NCBI RefSeq assembly: GCF_035046505.1
Contig: NC_089822.1
Location: 80,769,659-80,833,658 of the forward strand
Direction: 5' to 3'
Source: Tiliqua scincoides
Taxonomy: Eukaryota > Chordata > Lepidosauria > Squamata > Scincidae
Length of the DNA: 64,000 nucleotides
Shown: positions 33,472 to 44,867 of the stretch, piece after piece
Layout: every line of letters starts with the position of its first letter
Position numbering within the stretch: position 1 is the first letter of the stretch
Notes under the pieces: generated by a model
Seen by the model: the letters and a program-made list of their open reading frames with translations, nothing else
What the model was told of the DNA's origin: nothing
Databases searched by the model: none
Translations under genes and position numbers: made by a program

Positions 33472-33477
33472 TTTATT
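33472..33477 (-). terminator. SAXO1: SAXO1 polyadenylation signal AATAAA
   Basis: TTTATT on the plus strand gives AATAAA on the minus strand, 107 bases beyond the SAXO1 stop codon. It is the first such hexamer after the stop and implies a short 3' UTR of about 120-140 bases. Transcript evidence would settle it. Confidence 0.6.
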
Positions 33478-33583
33478 CAGCTTTACCAGAAGGTGTCACT
33501 CCCATGGAAAGGGACAATAGTATATTGATAGCATTCATCCGGGAATAAAATCAGCCACCTGTTCAGATATCCATTAGAAAACG

Positions 33584-34614
33584 TCAGGCTTTCACTGCTA
33601 CCCCTTTGAGGCCTGTTTGGCTGAGTCTGTCACCACAAAGGTTGTCTCTGTAATCTGTGATCTTTGAAGTTGATGCACACCGCGATTGGGCTACTGAAGC
33701 AGGACGGAACCGCCTGTGACCCGCTTCATCAATTTTGTCAAATACATAACCAGGTGGATCTTTGTAAGAGGCGGGGCATATGTGAACTTCCTTTTGTGTG
33801 TAGCTAATGCCGTATGTGGTTTCACCAGCAAATGGCACATGAGGTCTAGCTGCCGGCTTACGGGGTCTACAGCTCTGTGTGAAAGGAAGTGGGTGAGGCA
33901 CATAATGGGCCTGAAAAGTGGTCAAAGTGTCCAGGGGTACAGCTGGCAACTTGATCTCTGTTTGAGGAATAACGGGTGCAACTCTGGAATACTTCCATGG
34001 CTGGTAATCATCCTTCATAGTAGTTCTGTGGTTGAAAGGATCTGTGCTTTTTACAACGTGGCCCACAGGTTTACATGATGTTGCTGGCCGCCCATGAGGG
34101 TCTACATAGTGAACCTGTGCAGATGTCAGAAGGTCCATTTTCTCCTTTGGTGGTGTATAAACCTCACGCTTTTTAGTGAAGGGAGCAGGTGTTGGCCAAG
34201 CTAAGTATTTTTCCTGAAATTCAGTGGTGCCAATAAATTTGCTCACTTCAGGTCTTTTGTAGTCTGGTTTCAGGGACTTAGCTGGGTCTCCTGCCAACCC
34301 TTTGTATGACAGCTGATGGGTGGTGAGACCATCAAATGGGACATTACTGGGCTTATATGGCTCGGGTTCATGGACATAGCGTTTCGTCAGGGGATGTACC
34401 ACATAATTCAATTTATAATTGGTCAGATTCTCCAAAGGTGTCTTGCTCGTGTGGGCTGACCTAATAGGCTTGCAGCTCTTGGTGACAATTGGCCCCTTGT
34501 AGAGATAATCATCCTGAGTGGTGCTCCTGTTGTCAAATTTTGCTTCTGAGGGCTGGAAAGTGTTGCCTGGCTTAATCATATCTCTTCTGGGCTGTCTCCA
34601 CTCAATGTAATCAC
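33584..34614 (-). CDS. SAXO1: SAXO1 last coding exon (bulk of the Mn-repeat protein)
   Basis: This 1031-bp exon on the minus strand has acceptor CCATTTCAG|GT and ends with TGA (33586-33584). It encodes about 342 residues, starting (S)DYIEWRQPRRDMIKPGNTFQ. Repeats of the Mn type recur every 30-40 residues: STTQDDY, LTNYKLNY, LTTHQLSY, TTEFQEKY, LTSAQVHY, TTMKDDY, LTTFQAHY and TTYGISY. Near the C-terminus is SYKDPPGYVFDKIDEAGHR, matching human SAXO1. SAXO1 (stabilizer of axonemal microtubules 1, FAM154A) binds and stabilises microtubules in centrioles, basal bodies and cilia through these repeats. A methionine at 34579 is internal; translation starts in an upstream exon. The frame is intact. 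Confidence 0.94.
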
Positions 34615-35284
34615 CTGAAATGGACAGAGATCGTCATTTAAAGTTGAATTGCATGCTAAAATGTGCCAACTCACTAGTAGCAGAAGTGTGTACAAGCATT
34701 CTCACATTTACTCTTCATGTCTGATTGATTAATTGATTGATTATTACAGTCACAGACCAGCCCAAAATAAAATCAACACAATTTTAACATGAGAAGTAAG
34801 AAAATTAATATCATAAACAATTTAAAATCCCAATCTGATACATCATTACAACTATATTACCTCTATTATGCTAAATTATGCTAAATATCCAAAGGGTTAA
34901 TAAGCTCTATACAATAATCTGCTAATTAAATTATGCTCTTACATAGCGGATCATATCTCACAACTTTATCCAAACAATGTCCATTCACTTCTGATGTATC
35001 ATGTTCACAAAGTTTTTGAAAGCAGTACATAAATCTTCTTATTCTTAATAATATCATGTTAAAATTGTGGAAGTCAAGCAAATATGCACCAGACGAATGA
35101 ATATAGTGACTGTTGCTAGAAAGAGCCCCTGCTCAGCTCCATTAGAGCACCATGCACTCCCCTTGAAGATTAGATTGCCTGACAATTCCTGTTCTCTCAG
35201 TGTACTGCTATATTATTTACTCCAAGGGCTGCAGATTTGTCATTGTTCTAGGACAGAAATTATGCAGGGGATGGATAGAGTGCA

Positions 35285-35690
35285 TTGAGGAATGTTCTTT
35301 TCCCTCTCACACAACACCAGAACGGGGGACATCCACAAAAATTGAGTGTCAGGAGAGTTAGAGCAGACAAAAGCGAATATCACTTTACCCATTGTGTAAT
35401 TAGTCTATGGAACTCCTTGCTTAAATGCCTTTTAAAGGGGTTTGGACAGATTTCTAGAAGAAGAGTCCATCACAGGTTACAAGCTGTGATGAGAATATGC
35501 GACCTCCTTGTTTTAGAAGAAGGCTACCTCAGAATGCCAGCGGCAAGGGAGTGGCAACAAGATGCAGCTATCTTGTTGTCTTGTGTACTCCCTGAGGTAT
35601 CTGATGGGCCGCTGTGAGATACAGGATGCTGGACTAGATGGGCCTTTGGCCTGATCTAGCGGAGCTTTTCCTATGTTCTTATGACAGGTG
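35285..35690 (+). mobile_element. CR1-like LINE 3' end
   Basis: GTAATTAGTCTATGGAACTC, then TTTTAAAGGGGTTTGGACAG, and finally GATGCTGGACTAGATGGGCC and CCTATGTTCTTATGA follow the 3' end of sauropsid CR1 LINEs (reverse transcriptase C-terminal coda and 3' UTR). It is truncated at the 5' side like most CR1 copies and is non-coding now. Its orientation is opposite to SAXO1. Confidence 0.8.
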
Positions 35691-37622
35691 CTTACATGTT
35701 TTCCCAGTCATTATAAAGCTTTTCTTTCCCCTCCTCCAGTCCTGTACCAAGCTTGCTCCTAGACTTGCATGGTATCTATCCAGCAAATGCAGGGTTAATT
35801 TAGAGTGCAACTACATGTTTTGTGCCTGTGTGCATGTGCTCTGTGTGTCTGCGCGCAACACCTTGACTACAGTACAGTGTCATCGCTTGCGGGTGCAAGT
35901 GGTGTAGGCCATACTGGGTGATGTACACGGGGGGGGGGGGTGACACCATTACTGACCAAACTTTTTCAAATCTTGGTATTTTTGAATAATACCATCATGT
36001 TATATATCATTTGATGTGTAATTTCATTCAGAATGCAATGAAACAAACCATGTTGAAATATCTCTATTCTATCAAAAGTTATAACCAAAAAAACCAAAAA
36101 CCGCACCAGGGATGGGGCAGTGGTGCATCACCATGCCCACTGCCTGGGGTGTTGAACCATCCATTGCATGGGACGAGGTCCGCTGGCCTCCTGCACCAGG
36201 TGACACAAACCCTAGTGAGACTACTGTTACAGTAGCTTAGGGAGGAGGTGGTTTTGACTGAGAAAGCAGCAGGACTCTTAACCCTTTCCATGCCTATTCT
36301 TTCTCTGCTCCAAATCACCCCCGTCAGCTGCTTCAGAATTCCTTTCCCCATTCAATTTCTTACTCTGAATTGCCCCTTCAAAAAGCTGTTTCCCTAAGAA
36401 TTTTGTTCTGCCTGTGATTTGCTGTCCCTGGGCACTAATTGGTTAATGCACAGCTTACTGACATTTTGGAATGCAGGTTTTTGGGCCTCTTATGCCCTTC
36501 TTGGCAGAAAACATTTTTTTTTTTTTTTGGTCTGCTGTGTGGATAGTGATTTCACCAATGTTTCCAGTGCTCGTTCTTGCTATTGGGGTCACATCTGGGG
36601 AGGTAAAAGGTAGAAAAAACCGGGGCTTTCTAGGAATGATGAAGACAATGGGGGAAGTGTGGCTTTAAATAGAGCTGTTCCCCAATGGAGATCACATAAG
36701 AGGCATTGGAACAACTGCCAAGATCCACATTTATACAGTATAGTGTCCGTTCTGTTGGCATTTATGGAAAGCATTCTAGGGATATATAGATCTCTTTATT
36801 CCATCCAAAATTCCCAGAATTTTTTTATTTCCATCCAGCTCTCTTTTGCTACAAAACCCCATTTTTTAAATAAAAACAAAAAACCCAACTGTGTTTAAAC
36901 TGAATTTTTCAAATATTTATTACCCAGACAGCTGATATAATAACATGTGGTAAATGATGCATTTGAATACATATTTTCCCACAAATGCACAGAATGCATA
37001 GCAGCCATAGACAGGTCTGTGTTTTATAATAACCAAGCCACTGGGGAGGTGGAGGCATCCAGAACCAGGCAGTCCATAACAAATTTCAGCAAGAGAGGAA
37101 TAAAAGTTTAATAGGTACTGTACATAATGAAGAACTAAGACACTGGCCTAGGCGATCTCTTTCATAGAATTCCTGTTCTCATGATACCTGTGCTGATCTT
37201 CTAATCTCCCAGCCTGTAACAGATGTGTCAGTATAATTCCCACATGTCTTGCATGTATTGGGTGTGCTAAACCAGTATGCCAAACACTCAAAGAACCTGC
37301 ATCTGGCAGCACCCAAATTCTTCATTTGGCAAAGCAATTACATCCTCTTCAGGGGCATATCAGAGATCAGGATACATTACTTTGCTAGGAAGCAGGTTTT
37401 ACTTTTAACATGGTTTCTAATAGTGGCTAGCTGGATGAAAGCTGACAAGTAGGAAAAGGTTCCTTCTCATTGTTTGCCCCTCTCAGCATCTGATACACTG
37501 AAACATACTGCCTCTGGACAGTATCTATGGATATCCACTGTGTTGACAAACCAGGAATAATTGTCTTGAATCCTTTGCTTTGTCTGTTCTTGTGCAGTCT
37601 GGATAATGAGTTGTGGTTAGGT

Positions 37623-38093
37623 CAGCGATCTTCAACCACTGTGCTGCTGCAGCACACTAGTGTGCTGCAAATGGTCCATAGGTGTGCTACGGGAGTTTGG
37701 GGGAGGATAATTTATTGGTATGGCCACTGGCGTAGCTAGCAGGGGGGAACTAAGTTTTGCAGGGAGCCTCCCTGCAGCGTGCATGTGGTCCCCTCCCCCC
37801 CTTGGGAGCCATTTGCCTCCGTTCCCCGCCCCCCCCCGCAGCCCAAATGGCTCCCAAGGGGAGGGGAGGAGCCGCTTGCACGCTGCAGGGAGGCTCCCTG
37901 CAAAACTTAATGCCCCGCCCCCTCTAGCTATGCCAGTGGGTAGGGCCATTGGGGTGTGTGACCCCCACCCACTCCACCCCTCCACACACAGCAGTGTGGT
38001 TTGCCCTGTTAATTGTCAAAAAGCAATGGTGTGCCCTGAAAATTTTAGCACGTTGTCAGTGTGCTGTGAGATTTAAAAGGTTAAAAATCACTA
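37623..38093. mobile_element. hAT-like MITE carrying a second MITE
   Basis: The inverted ends are CAGCGATCTTCAACC and GGTTAAAAATCACTA. It shares GTGTGCTGCAAATGGTCCAT, TAATTGTCAAAAAGCAATGG and CAGTGTGCTGTGAGAT with the shorter copy at 48747-48974. The difference in length is the inner element at 37725-37938. A clean outer target duplication was not found. Confidence 0.75.
37725..37938. mobile_element. Inner palindromic hAT-like MITE
   Basis: The ends CACTGGCGTAGCTAG and CTAGCTATGCCAGTG are inverted. The interior arms GTTTTGCAGGGAGCCTCCCT and its reverse near 37878-37905 make a long hairpin with a C/G-rich loop. It is flanked by GGTATGGC and GGTAGGGC, an 8-bp duplication with one mismatch. The 48747 copy of the outer family lacks this insert at the matching position. 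Confidence 0.85.
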
Positions 38094-39297
38094 GAGATTC
38101 TGGTGCAAAAGCTAAGGAAATCTTTGACTTTGTTTTTCCTACAGTATTTATGCCCACAGGTCATCCTGATTCTGTGCTAAATTGCTCAAATGGCAATGTG
38201 AGAAGATGCCACCCATATGTAGCATCTGTGTCCACTTTGGGATTTGACCCCTACTTCTTAGCAATGTTGTAGCCTCATCTCCATGATATTTTTAGGGGAC
38301 TTCAGCTGAGACACAAAGTTTAATGGCTACTGTGCATAATAAAGAATGACGATTACTTTGGGAGAAAACCAGGGACAAGTGTTGAAAGGGAAAATGGGAA
38401 AATAGAATTAGAATGAATACAAGAGAATGTCCTTTGCTGTTTATGGTTGTTTCTTACATAGTGTCTGTGTGAGCATGGGGAAGGGTCATGTTCAGATGTA
38501 CTCTAGGTGGCCACACTTAAGATCCTCACAGCATTTGCCTTCGCATGTCATAATCTAGTCTAGTTCACTGATACAGCAGTTTTTGTATCATATTAGAATG
38601 ATGACAAATGTTTCCACATGTCTTCCATTTTAAGGTTTTTGGATTTATTATTTTTTACGAACTCGACACATTTGGAGCTCTCCTAGGCATTATGGATATA
38701 TATTACTTTGCTAGAGCCAGAAGTGCTACTATCCCCCATCAAAATATGTTACAATTTTATTGAAATTCTCATTCTTCTCCCACAGATATTAATGGCTTCC
38801 CATGTATCACCATCTTGAAAAAATTATAGACTATGGGAGGGAACCAAGGCTACAAGGATACAAACCACATGTTCAGCTAATTCAGGCAGACCTCAGTATA
38901 ACCAAACAAAATGACTTAGAATTAGATTATCTACCTACAGCTAGGTATGAGTGTATCTGGGAGATAATGAGAAGATTAAAACAATACATTGGATCTCACT
39001 GAAAGCTGCAGGACAGTCATCACATCTGGTAATAGCACTTAAAGTCGGTCCTGCTGGTTTCTGTGTACTCTCAGGGGCTTTTACAGATCGATTTCAAAAC
39101 TGCTATTTCTCTAAACATTACCATTATCCTAGCCTTGAACCAGAAGGGCCAGCATGATCGCCCATACCCACAGAATCATGAGTGCGTTGTCTCACACAGT
39201 TCTTTAGAAGGGGATAGGTTCATGTGGCTCTCTTTTTAGGGAGCGCTTCATTTCATGGAGCTGGAATTCCATCCTCCAAGCACCTGCTTCACACACA

Positions 39298-39777
39298 GCC
39301 CTATCCTATGGACATGCTGTGCTGCCGGAACTCCTGTGTGCTTTATGGTGGTCACAAAATGCAACCTGCCATTCTGCATAGCTGGGCTGCCACCAAGTGC
39401 CAGAAGCCTCTGGAAAAGCCCCGGCTCTGGTAAACTGGTGTGGGGTAAGGGTTGTGGGGAAGGTGGAGAAAGGGAGTGTCGAGGTTAAGGGGATGTCAAG
39501 GTAAGAGGATGTTATTGGTGGCAGCAGTTCCACCAATATCCAACCCCCTTCCCTGTCTCAGTCCACCTATCTGGGTCCACTCGGACTTGCACCAGCAAAA
39601 TCGCTGGAGAAGGTCCAAGCAGACCTGTTAGCACAGTGGAGGCTTCACCCTAGTAAAGAGAAAAAAATGTTCCCAAACCTGGAGACCTCCAGGACTTCCT
39701 TTGTGCCCCCCACCCCACAAGATGCAGTGCACGCTCCGGTGATACAGTTGCATCAGCAGAGTGGATTTGGCTGTTTG
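39298..39777. mobile_element. Long GC-rich palindromic MITE remnant
   Basis: AGCCCTATCCTATGGACATG at the left and GCACGCTCCGGTGATACAGT then GTGGATTTGGCTGTTTGG at the right correspond to the family ends. The interior CCTGGAGACCTCCAGGACTT and CAAGATGCAGTGCACGCTCC are shared with other copies. Confidence 0.5.
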
Positions 39778-39784
39778 GAACACT

Positions 39785-39957
39785 GTTGAAGCTGCTTTCT
39801 CCTGAGTAAGATGGTAGGTTCATCTAGCTCAATACTATTTTCTCTACAGTTTCAGGGAATATTTTTTTTCTGGCCCTACCAGGGCATGCCAGCATGGAAC
39901 GGGGACCTGCTGCAGGCAAAGCATGTGTTTTACCACTGAGCTGTGGCCCCTCTCATA
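39785..39957 (-). mobile_element. tRNA-derived SINE (minus orientation)
   Basis: On the minus strand the head GGGGCCACAGCTCAGTGGTA contains an A box, and a degenerate B box follows (AGGTCCCCGTTCCATGC). The body includes GGCATGCCCTGGTAGGGCCA. It is the same family as the copies at 1432-1605 and 56590-56785, and this copy keeps the best A box. Confidence 0.65.
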
Positions 39958-40307
39958 AGGTACATCAGCAACAGGCTGTACAGTCAAGTTGGGCATCATT
40001 AAGGTCACCTTTGATGCCATTTCCAATCATTATTTGGCCCCTCATCTTTGGAAAGAGACTGCTTACACCAAGGGTCAAAATAGCTGTGGGTCTCCTCCTG
40101 CACCTCCTGAATTGACTCTCCTCCTGCACCTCATACGGCCTTGGAAAATGAAGTTCTCATTTAGAATTAATAGATTAGGACCATAATGGGGCAGAGGGTT
40201 AAAAGAAACCCCCCACACACACACACCATGCTCTCAATGTACAGGGACACAAGCCCAATGCTATTTAGTTAAGAAAATAATAAGCATTTATGCAGTCTGA
40301 CTTGAAT

Positions 40308-40396
40308 GGTGCAATCGTACGTACAGCTACACAGAAGTAAATAATGCTGAGTTCAGTGGGACTCATTCCCATGTATATGTGTACAGGATTACAGCT
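40308..40396. mobile_element. Short palindromic MITE
   Basis: GGTGCAATCGTACGTACAGC, then CAGAAGTAAATAATGCTGAG mirrored by CAGTGGGACTCATTCCCATG and GTGTACAGGATTACAGC. A half copy of the same family follows at 40826-40868, ending GGTTAGGATTGTGCCC. Confidence 0.65.
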
Positions 40397-41132
40397 TAAT
40401 CCACTTTATTAGGATTTAAATAGTCATTTGGCTAAGAGTCACTTTACTAATCTATATGTGTGAAGAACCCAGGCAGCTGCTGTAGCAGGTATCTAATTTA
40501 TTCTGTACAAGAAATGACATTTTAAAAAAGACAAAGGAGAGAAATAAGAAAGAGCAGCCTGAAGACTAGCAACTCTTTGGCAACATCTGCAGTGTGTATT
40601 CATTAAGATCTGGCATCAGAACTGCAGGAAGAGGAAACTGGGGCGGGTTCTCTTCTTTATTCTGAGCCATTTCATTTGCATGTACTCTAGAAGAACCATC
40701 TAGTCCAGGGGTTCCTAAGTGCGCATCATGATGCCTTAGGACCTTGTGGCACACTCACAGGACTGCCACAGGATATCTCAAGTGCCCCCCCTTGGGTACT
40801 GCTATCTTGAATCTCGTGAAATCTCAGGACTTATTTCTGAGTAGACCTGGTTAGGATTGTGCCCTCAGGCTAGTTCTGGTCTCTACAGGAGCCTCCTCTG
40901 TCCTGGGGAAATATGTCCCAAGTTAGGCCTGGTCTGGCCTCCTAGTAGCTTGGATGGAGAGAACCTGCCCATCCTTCCATTTCACTATCATTTACAGTTG
41001 AGTGATTTTGTTACACCAAGAAGAGACTGCAAAGAATATTTTGGAAACTGTCAAAGTACAGCCATCTTCTTTGTTCTTACAGCAAGGTGTTACCAAGGGG
41101 CTGTCTTACAGAAGAGTTCCTTGGACACTTAC

Positions 41133-41335
41133 TTTTGTATGTAGGTACTGTGGTCATCTTCTCATCGGAAGCATAATTTTGTTCCCGGGGTAGGCAAGGA
41201 GCGACTCGAGAAACAGGGTAGGGGTTGTAGTCTCTCTTATATGTGGTCAACAGGTCCATGTTTTCATCTCTCCTGACGTATTTATCAGGAGGTCTCAGTT
41301 TTATAGGACACACTGCATGAGGGACATAATCTCTC
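41133..41335 (-). CDS. SAXO1: SAXO1 internal coding exon
   Basis: This 203-bp exon has acceptor TTGTTTGCAG and donor A|GTAAGT, phase 2 in and phase 1 out. It encodes (R)RDYVPHAVCPIKLRPPDKY, then ENMDLLTTYKRDYNPYPVSR and EKMTTVPTYK. Joined to the next exon, the split codon AGT makes TYKSDYIEW, a typical Mn motif. The order matches human SAXO1 (RRDFGPH..., NMDLLTTYK, PTYKADY). The frame is intact and both splice sites are canonical. Confidence 0.94.
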
Positions 41336-41987
41336 CTGCAAACAATAATAGCAATGCATCTCAGTGGTGATAATGTCTGTATTGACAGAATCTAACATTT
41401 CTTGGGAGGACTTAGCTCTTCCCTACTCTTCCTGCTACAGGTCTAGCCATTCACCCAGAATGTTCTGGCTATATCTTCCACAGGTCTTACCAAAGGGTGA
41501 CTATTAGCTCAATTCTATTAAACACCACCACCATCCCCACTACTGATGCAGGCATGTCATTGGAGCATGCATATGCTGCATCTTGCAATGGGAAAGGTCT
41601 CTTCTGGGTAAAAGAACACTTGTTTCCTTGCCTGGCGTAAGACTCCACTGCCTGAACGGACCTGTGTCAGCAGACCTGTGTCAGCAATTGCCTTCATATG
41701 CCCCCCCTTCCTTGACCTGGTCTCCACCCTGTTCTGCCAACCCCCAGCATCCCTTCCCCCCACTGGTGCCCCGACTTGTTGGGAGGCAGGTGGCATGTGG
41801 CTGAGGCAAATGTGTGTCACCATTTGCAACGGCTGTACATCACACTGCATGACCGGAACGTGAGTTCCAGCAGTGCGGCATGCCCATAAAATAGGCCATG
41901 CATGTCAAGCCAGATTGCAGTACTCTCCCTTTTCCAGCTCCATGCAGTCACATGTGTATTCTATGGTTCACAAATATCCCTCCTTAC
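41336..41987 (-). other. SAXO1 intron (0.65 kb) with MITE remnant
   Basis: The GTAAGG donor and TTTGCAG acceptor bound it. A GC-rich palindromic-family remnant fills about 41508-41900 (GCTCAATTCTATTAAACACC...GCATATGCTGCATCTTGC, and CATGCCCATAAAATAGGCCA at the right). Nothing else is recognised. Confidence 0.7.
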
Positions 41988-42167
41988 CTGGCAGTTGAAA
42001 TACCTTCCATGGGCACATCTTGCTTTTTATACTCAACGACTGGTCGACATGATTCCCTGGGTCGAGTGTGGGGGTAAAGTGGGTATTTATCCGTGTACTC
42101 AGAAAGAAGGCATGGCTTCTCATTCATCTCAAAGGGCTTGGTCAGAAGATGAGGGCAACGATGGCGT
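41988..42167 (-). CDS. SAXO1: SAXO1 second coding exon
   Basis: This 180-bp exon has acceptor CTCCTTCCACAG and donor AG|GTAAGG, phase 2 in and phase 2 out. It encodes RHRCPHLLTKPFEMNEKPCL, then LSEYTDKYPLYPHTRPRESC and PMEGISTAR. The N-terminal cysteine-containing part (CPHL..., the Mc region of SAXO proteins) precedes the first Mn motif, completed across the splice as STARRDY. Human SAXO1 has HHCPHLPTK...EKPCLLSEYTENYPLY at this place. The open frame upstream of the acceptor is intron. The initiator exon (about 15 residues in human) is missing from the readable sequence. Confidence 0.93.
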
Positions 42168-42359
42168 CTGTGGAAGGAGGGACAAAAATTAGCCAACATA
42201 GTAAACGTTCAGCTCAGCTCCGGAACTGGTTTGCTTGCTAGAGCTCAGGCCTGAGATGTGGGGCATAGTAATAGAGGAAAGAGTTCCACTGTGCATGTGC
42301 AAGAAGCCTTTCCCGTTGCATTGATTCATCACAGCCAACATGGCTGGGAGCATCTTAAA

Positions 42360-42502
42360 CATGGCTTAAACATCTTAAACATCCCAACATGGCTGGGAGC
42401 ATGTGTTAATATGCTTTTATCTGTTTTTAAATTATGTTTTTAATCCGTTTTAACCTGTTGTAAGCCACCTTGAGTCCCTTCGGGTGGGATAAAAATAAAG
42501 TA

Positions 42503-42553
<51 letters not shown>

Positions 42554-42558
42554 TATTA
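42360..42558 (+). mobile_element. L2-like LINE 3' tail ending in (ATT)n
   Basis: TTTTTAAATTATGTTTTTAA, then GTTGTAAGCCACCTTGAGTC and GGATAAAAATAAAG run into a long (ATT)n. The same order ends the larger copy at 59740-60437. Just upstream CCAACATGGCTGGGAGCAT occurs twice (about 42337 and 42382). Confidence 0.7.
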
Positions 42559-43737
42559 AACCAATCAAGAACTGGGCCTCTGGGCCTCAGCCAACTTTCC
42601 CTCTTTCCATGGTTTTCTCAATCCCTCTCCTGCTTACTCTCAAGCCTGTTCTTCCCGAACTATCCTTGAAATTCTGGGAAATTCTGCATACTTGCGTCCC
42701 CTTACTAACTTCCTCTATAGGCGCTGTGCCCCCCCATTTTTTGAATTTCCAGAGCAGCACCAGCCTGCTCATCACTATCAATTATTGCTACAGTGTTGCT
42801 CTTCCTCTTTCCCTATTCTTGTAATAGGGAACTGTATCCCTTTCGGTTACTTCTAGGCTTCGACTCCCTTCTTTGATACCAGGTTAGAAGGTGAATGCAC
42901 CAGGGACATGCAGTGTGGGGGTAGCAAGTGAGGCAGAACAGCCCCACCAGAGTTGCCCTAAAAACGCCACTGCAGTTGCCACCATGTGAGGTGTGCAAGC
43001 ACTCACAACCCATGTGCTCTGAACAGCAGCTGGAGTGTGTGAGTTGTGAGTGTTTGTGCTCTCACAGTTATGGCAGTGGTACTTTTCAAATGACTGGTGA
43101 GGCAGTTCTATCTCACCTATCACCCCCCCACTACACATCCCCGGAATGCACCACTGCCTACGGTCAAAGATCCTGTCTGAAAGAAGGTGTGCATCACTAG
43201 TACGCATGCCCCGGAGCGAGTGTTCTAACAGAGCATTAGGTGAAAGATGTAAGTAAAATCAACTCCCTCAAATCTGAGGAAATATCTGCAGCTGAGTCCA
43301 GAAATAAATCTGATGTTCCTGCATTAAAATTCAGTGACCCGTGCTGTTCACCTTCCTCCCCATACAGAAATTCAAGTCCTCTTTCACTTTATAATTCTGG
43401 AATGTCTCCAGATGACATCAGTGAAAGTAATCTCAAACATTCCTTGATGAGAGAAGAATTTGGTCCAGGTCTCAGTGGGTTCATCTTGATTCACAATATA
43501 ACACATATACGTAACAAGTCCTACGTCCTATTCACCAGATGTCCCATTCCGACAGACTTTGAATTCTGAACCCTTAAAGTAATCAGCCACAAATGTTTAA
43601 CCTTGTGATCAATGGAAAATCATCCTTGTTTAGGATCCACCTTCAATACCTGGCCTCAGCAGAATCCTATGCTTGACACTCAGAAGTAAGTCCCACTAGG
43701 TTCAGTAGCAGGGCCAGCTAAAGCTATTGTGCTGCCT

Positions 43738-43919
43738 GAGGGCCCAATCCTATTCAATTTTCCTGCACCAGTGCAGCCGTGCCAGTGGGGTATGCAATGC
43801 ATTCTATGGTGGGGAGGCAGTTACAGAGGCCTCCTGAGGTAAGTGAATGTTTGTTCTCTTATCTTAGGGCTGCATTGTGGCTACCCCAGTGCTGGGAAGT
43901 TGCATAGGATTGGGCCCTC
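43738..43919. mobile_element. Palindromic MITE (about 180 bp), near full length
   Basis: The ends GAGGGCCCAATCCTATTCAA and GTTGCATAGGATTGGGCCCT are inverted over about 20 bases. The interior GAGGTAAGTGAATGTTTGTT and GGCCTCCTGAGG phrases match the 75-317 copy. It is the best-preserved mid-sized member. Confidence 0.75.
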
Positions 43920-44354
43920 AAGCAGCACATACCTTTACCGCACCCTCAACCTGGATCCTTCTTCCACATGGCCTCCTGAATCAAAAGAGGAAATGTGAAG
44001 CGTTCTGGGATTGCTCCCAGCATGTTCTGCATTTTCTCCATTGTTTAAAGAACCCACACAGAGGAAAGTTTGCTCTTTCTCCTTCCCGCCACTCGGCTCT
44101 TGGTTGCGGAAACTGAAGAAGCCAGATTGCCGTACTCTGAAGATCAGAACACAGCTATTGCTCTCTCTCTCTCTTCAAGTGGGCTCTTTACACAAAGCTG
44201 GCAATGCACCCTGCATGCCCTGCTTTGATTAAAGAGCCATGCCGGGCCAGAAAGTAGCCAGCTCAGTCCGAGGCAACAGAGCGGCTGGTGAAGTGGCAAG
44301 CCTCCACTCAGGCCCCAATTCACTGCCCAGTGCAAATGGACTTATTTGCATCAT

Positions 44355-44420
44355 GGACGGACTGGCCCTGTTCAGTGGGGCTTACTTCCAGGAAAATGTG
44401 TGTAGTATTACGGTCTTAGA
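44355..44420. mobile_element. Short palindromic MITE, half copy
   Basis: CAGTGGGGCTTACTTCCAGG, then AAAATGTGTGTAGTATTACG is the right arm of the short palindromic family. The left arm is absent. Confidence 0.5.
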
Positions 44421-44867
44421 AGTTAAATGTACCTACAACTGATTCCCACACTCAAATTGGTGTGTGGTGTCACAGGCCTGTGTATCTCTCACACCGATCA
44501 TACACACTCCCGGTTCATTGACCCAGCGCTCTCAGGGAGTCAGAAATGCATGTTCCCAATTTAGTCTTCTGTGTCCTACTATCTCAATGAACACTCTGTG
44601 AGGAAGCAGAGCACAGATGCTAGGGGAAAAGGCCTTACATTGAGTACAAGTTCTGATCAAATGTCCTAAACAGGTGTGTGTGTGAGTCCTCAGGGCAAAC
44701 TGCCCTATGGTAGGTGCCACCACCCCTTTTGACCGTCAGTCTTCCAGCTAAGGGGAAGTCCTACAGGCTAACTTCCCAACTCTTACAATTTCTGAGCTCT
44801 GGCAAATCCAAAGACTCAAGCCTCAGGGCTCTGGTTCACTTCACACAGTAGTAGACTAAGGGCACAA

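Larger units (their letters stand above)
34615..41132 (-). other. SAXO1 intron (6.5 kb)
   Basis: It contains a CR1-like tail (35285-35690), nested hAT-like MITEs (37623-38093 with 37725-37938), a long MITE remnant (39298-39777), a tRNA-derived SINE (39785-39957) and short palindromes (40308-40396 and a half copy at 40826-40868). A possible hAT end is at 40706-40720. From 35900 to 37440 and 38100 to 39290 I recognise nothing certain. Confidence 0.65.

Noticed and set aside
33716-34078. 120-codon open frame on the + strand
   Set aside because: It is the antisense shadow of the SAXO1 last exon.
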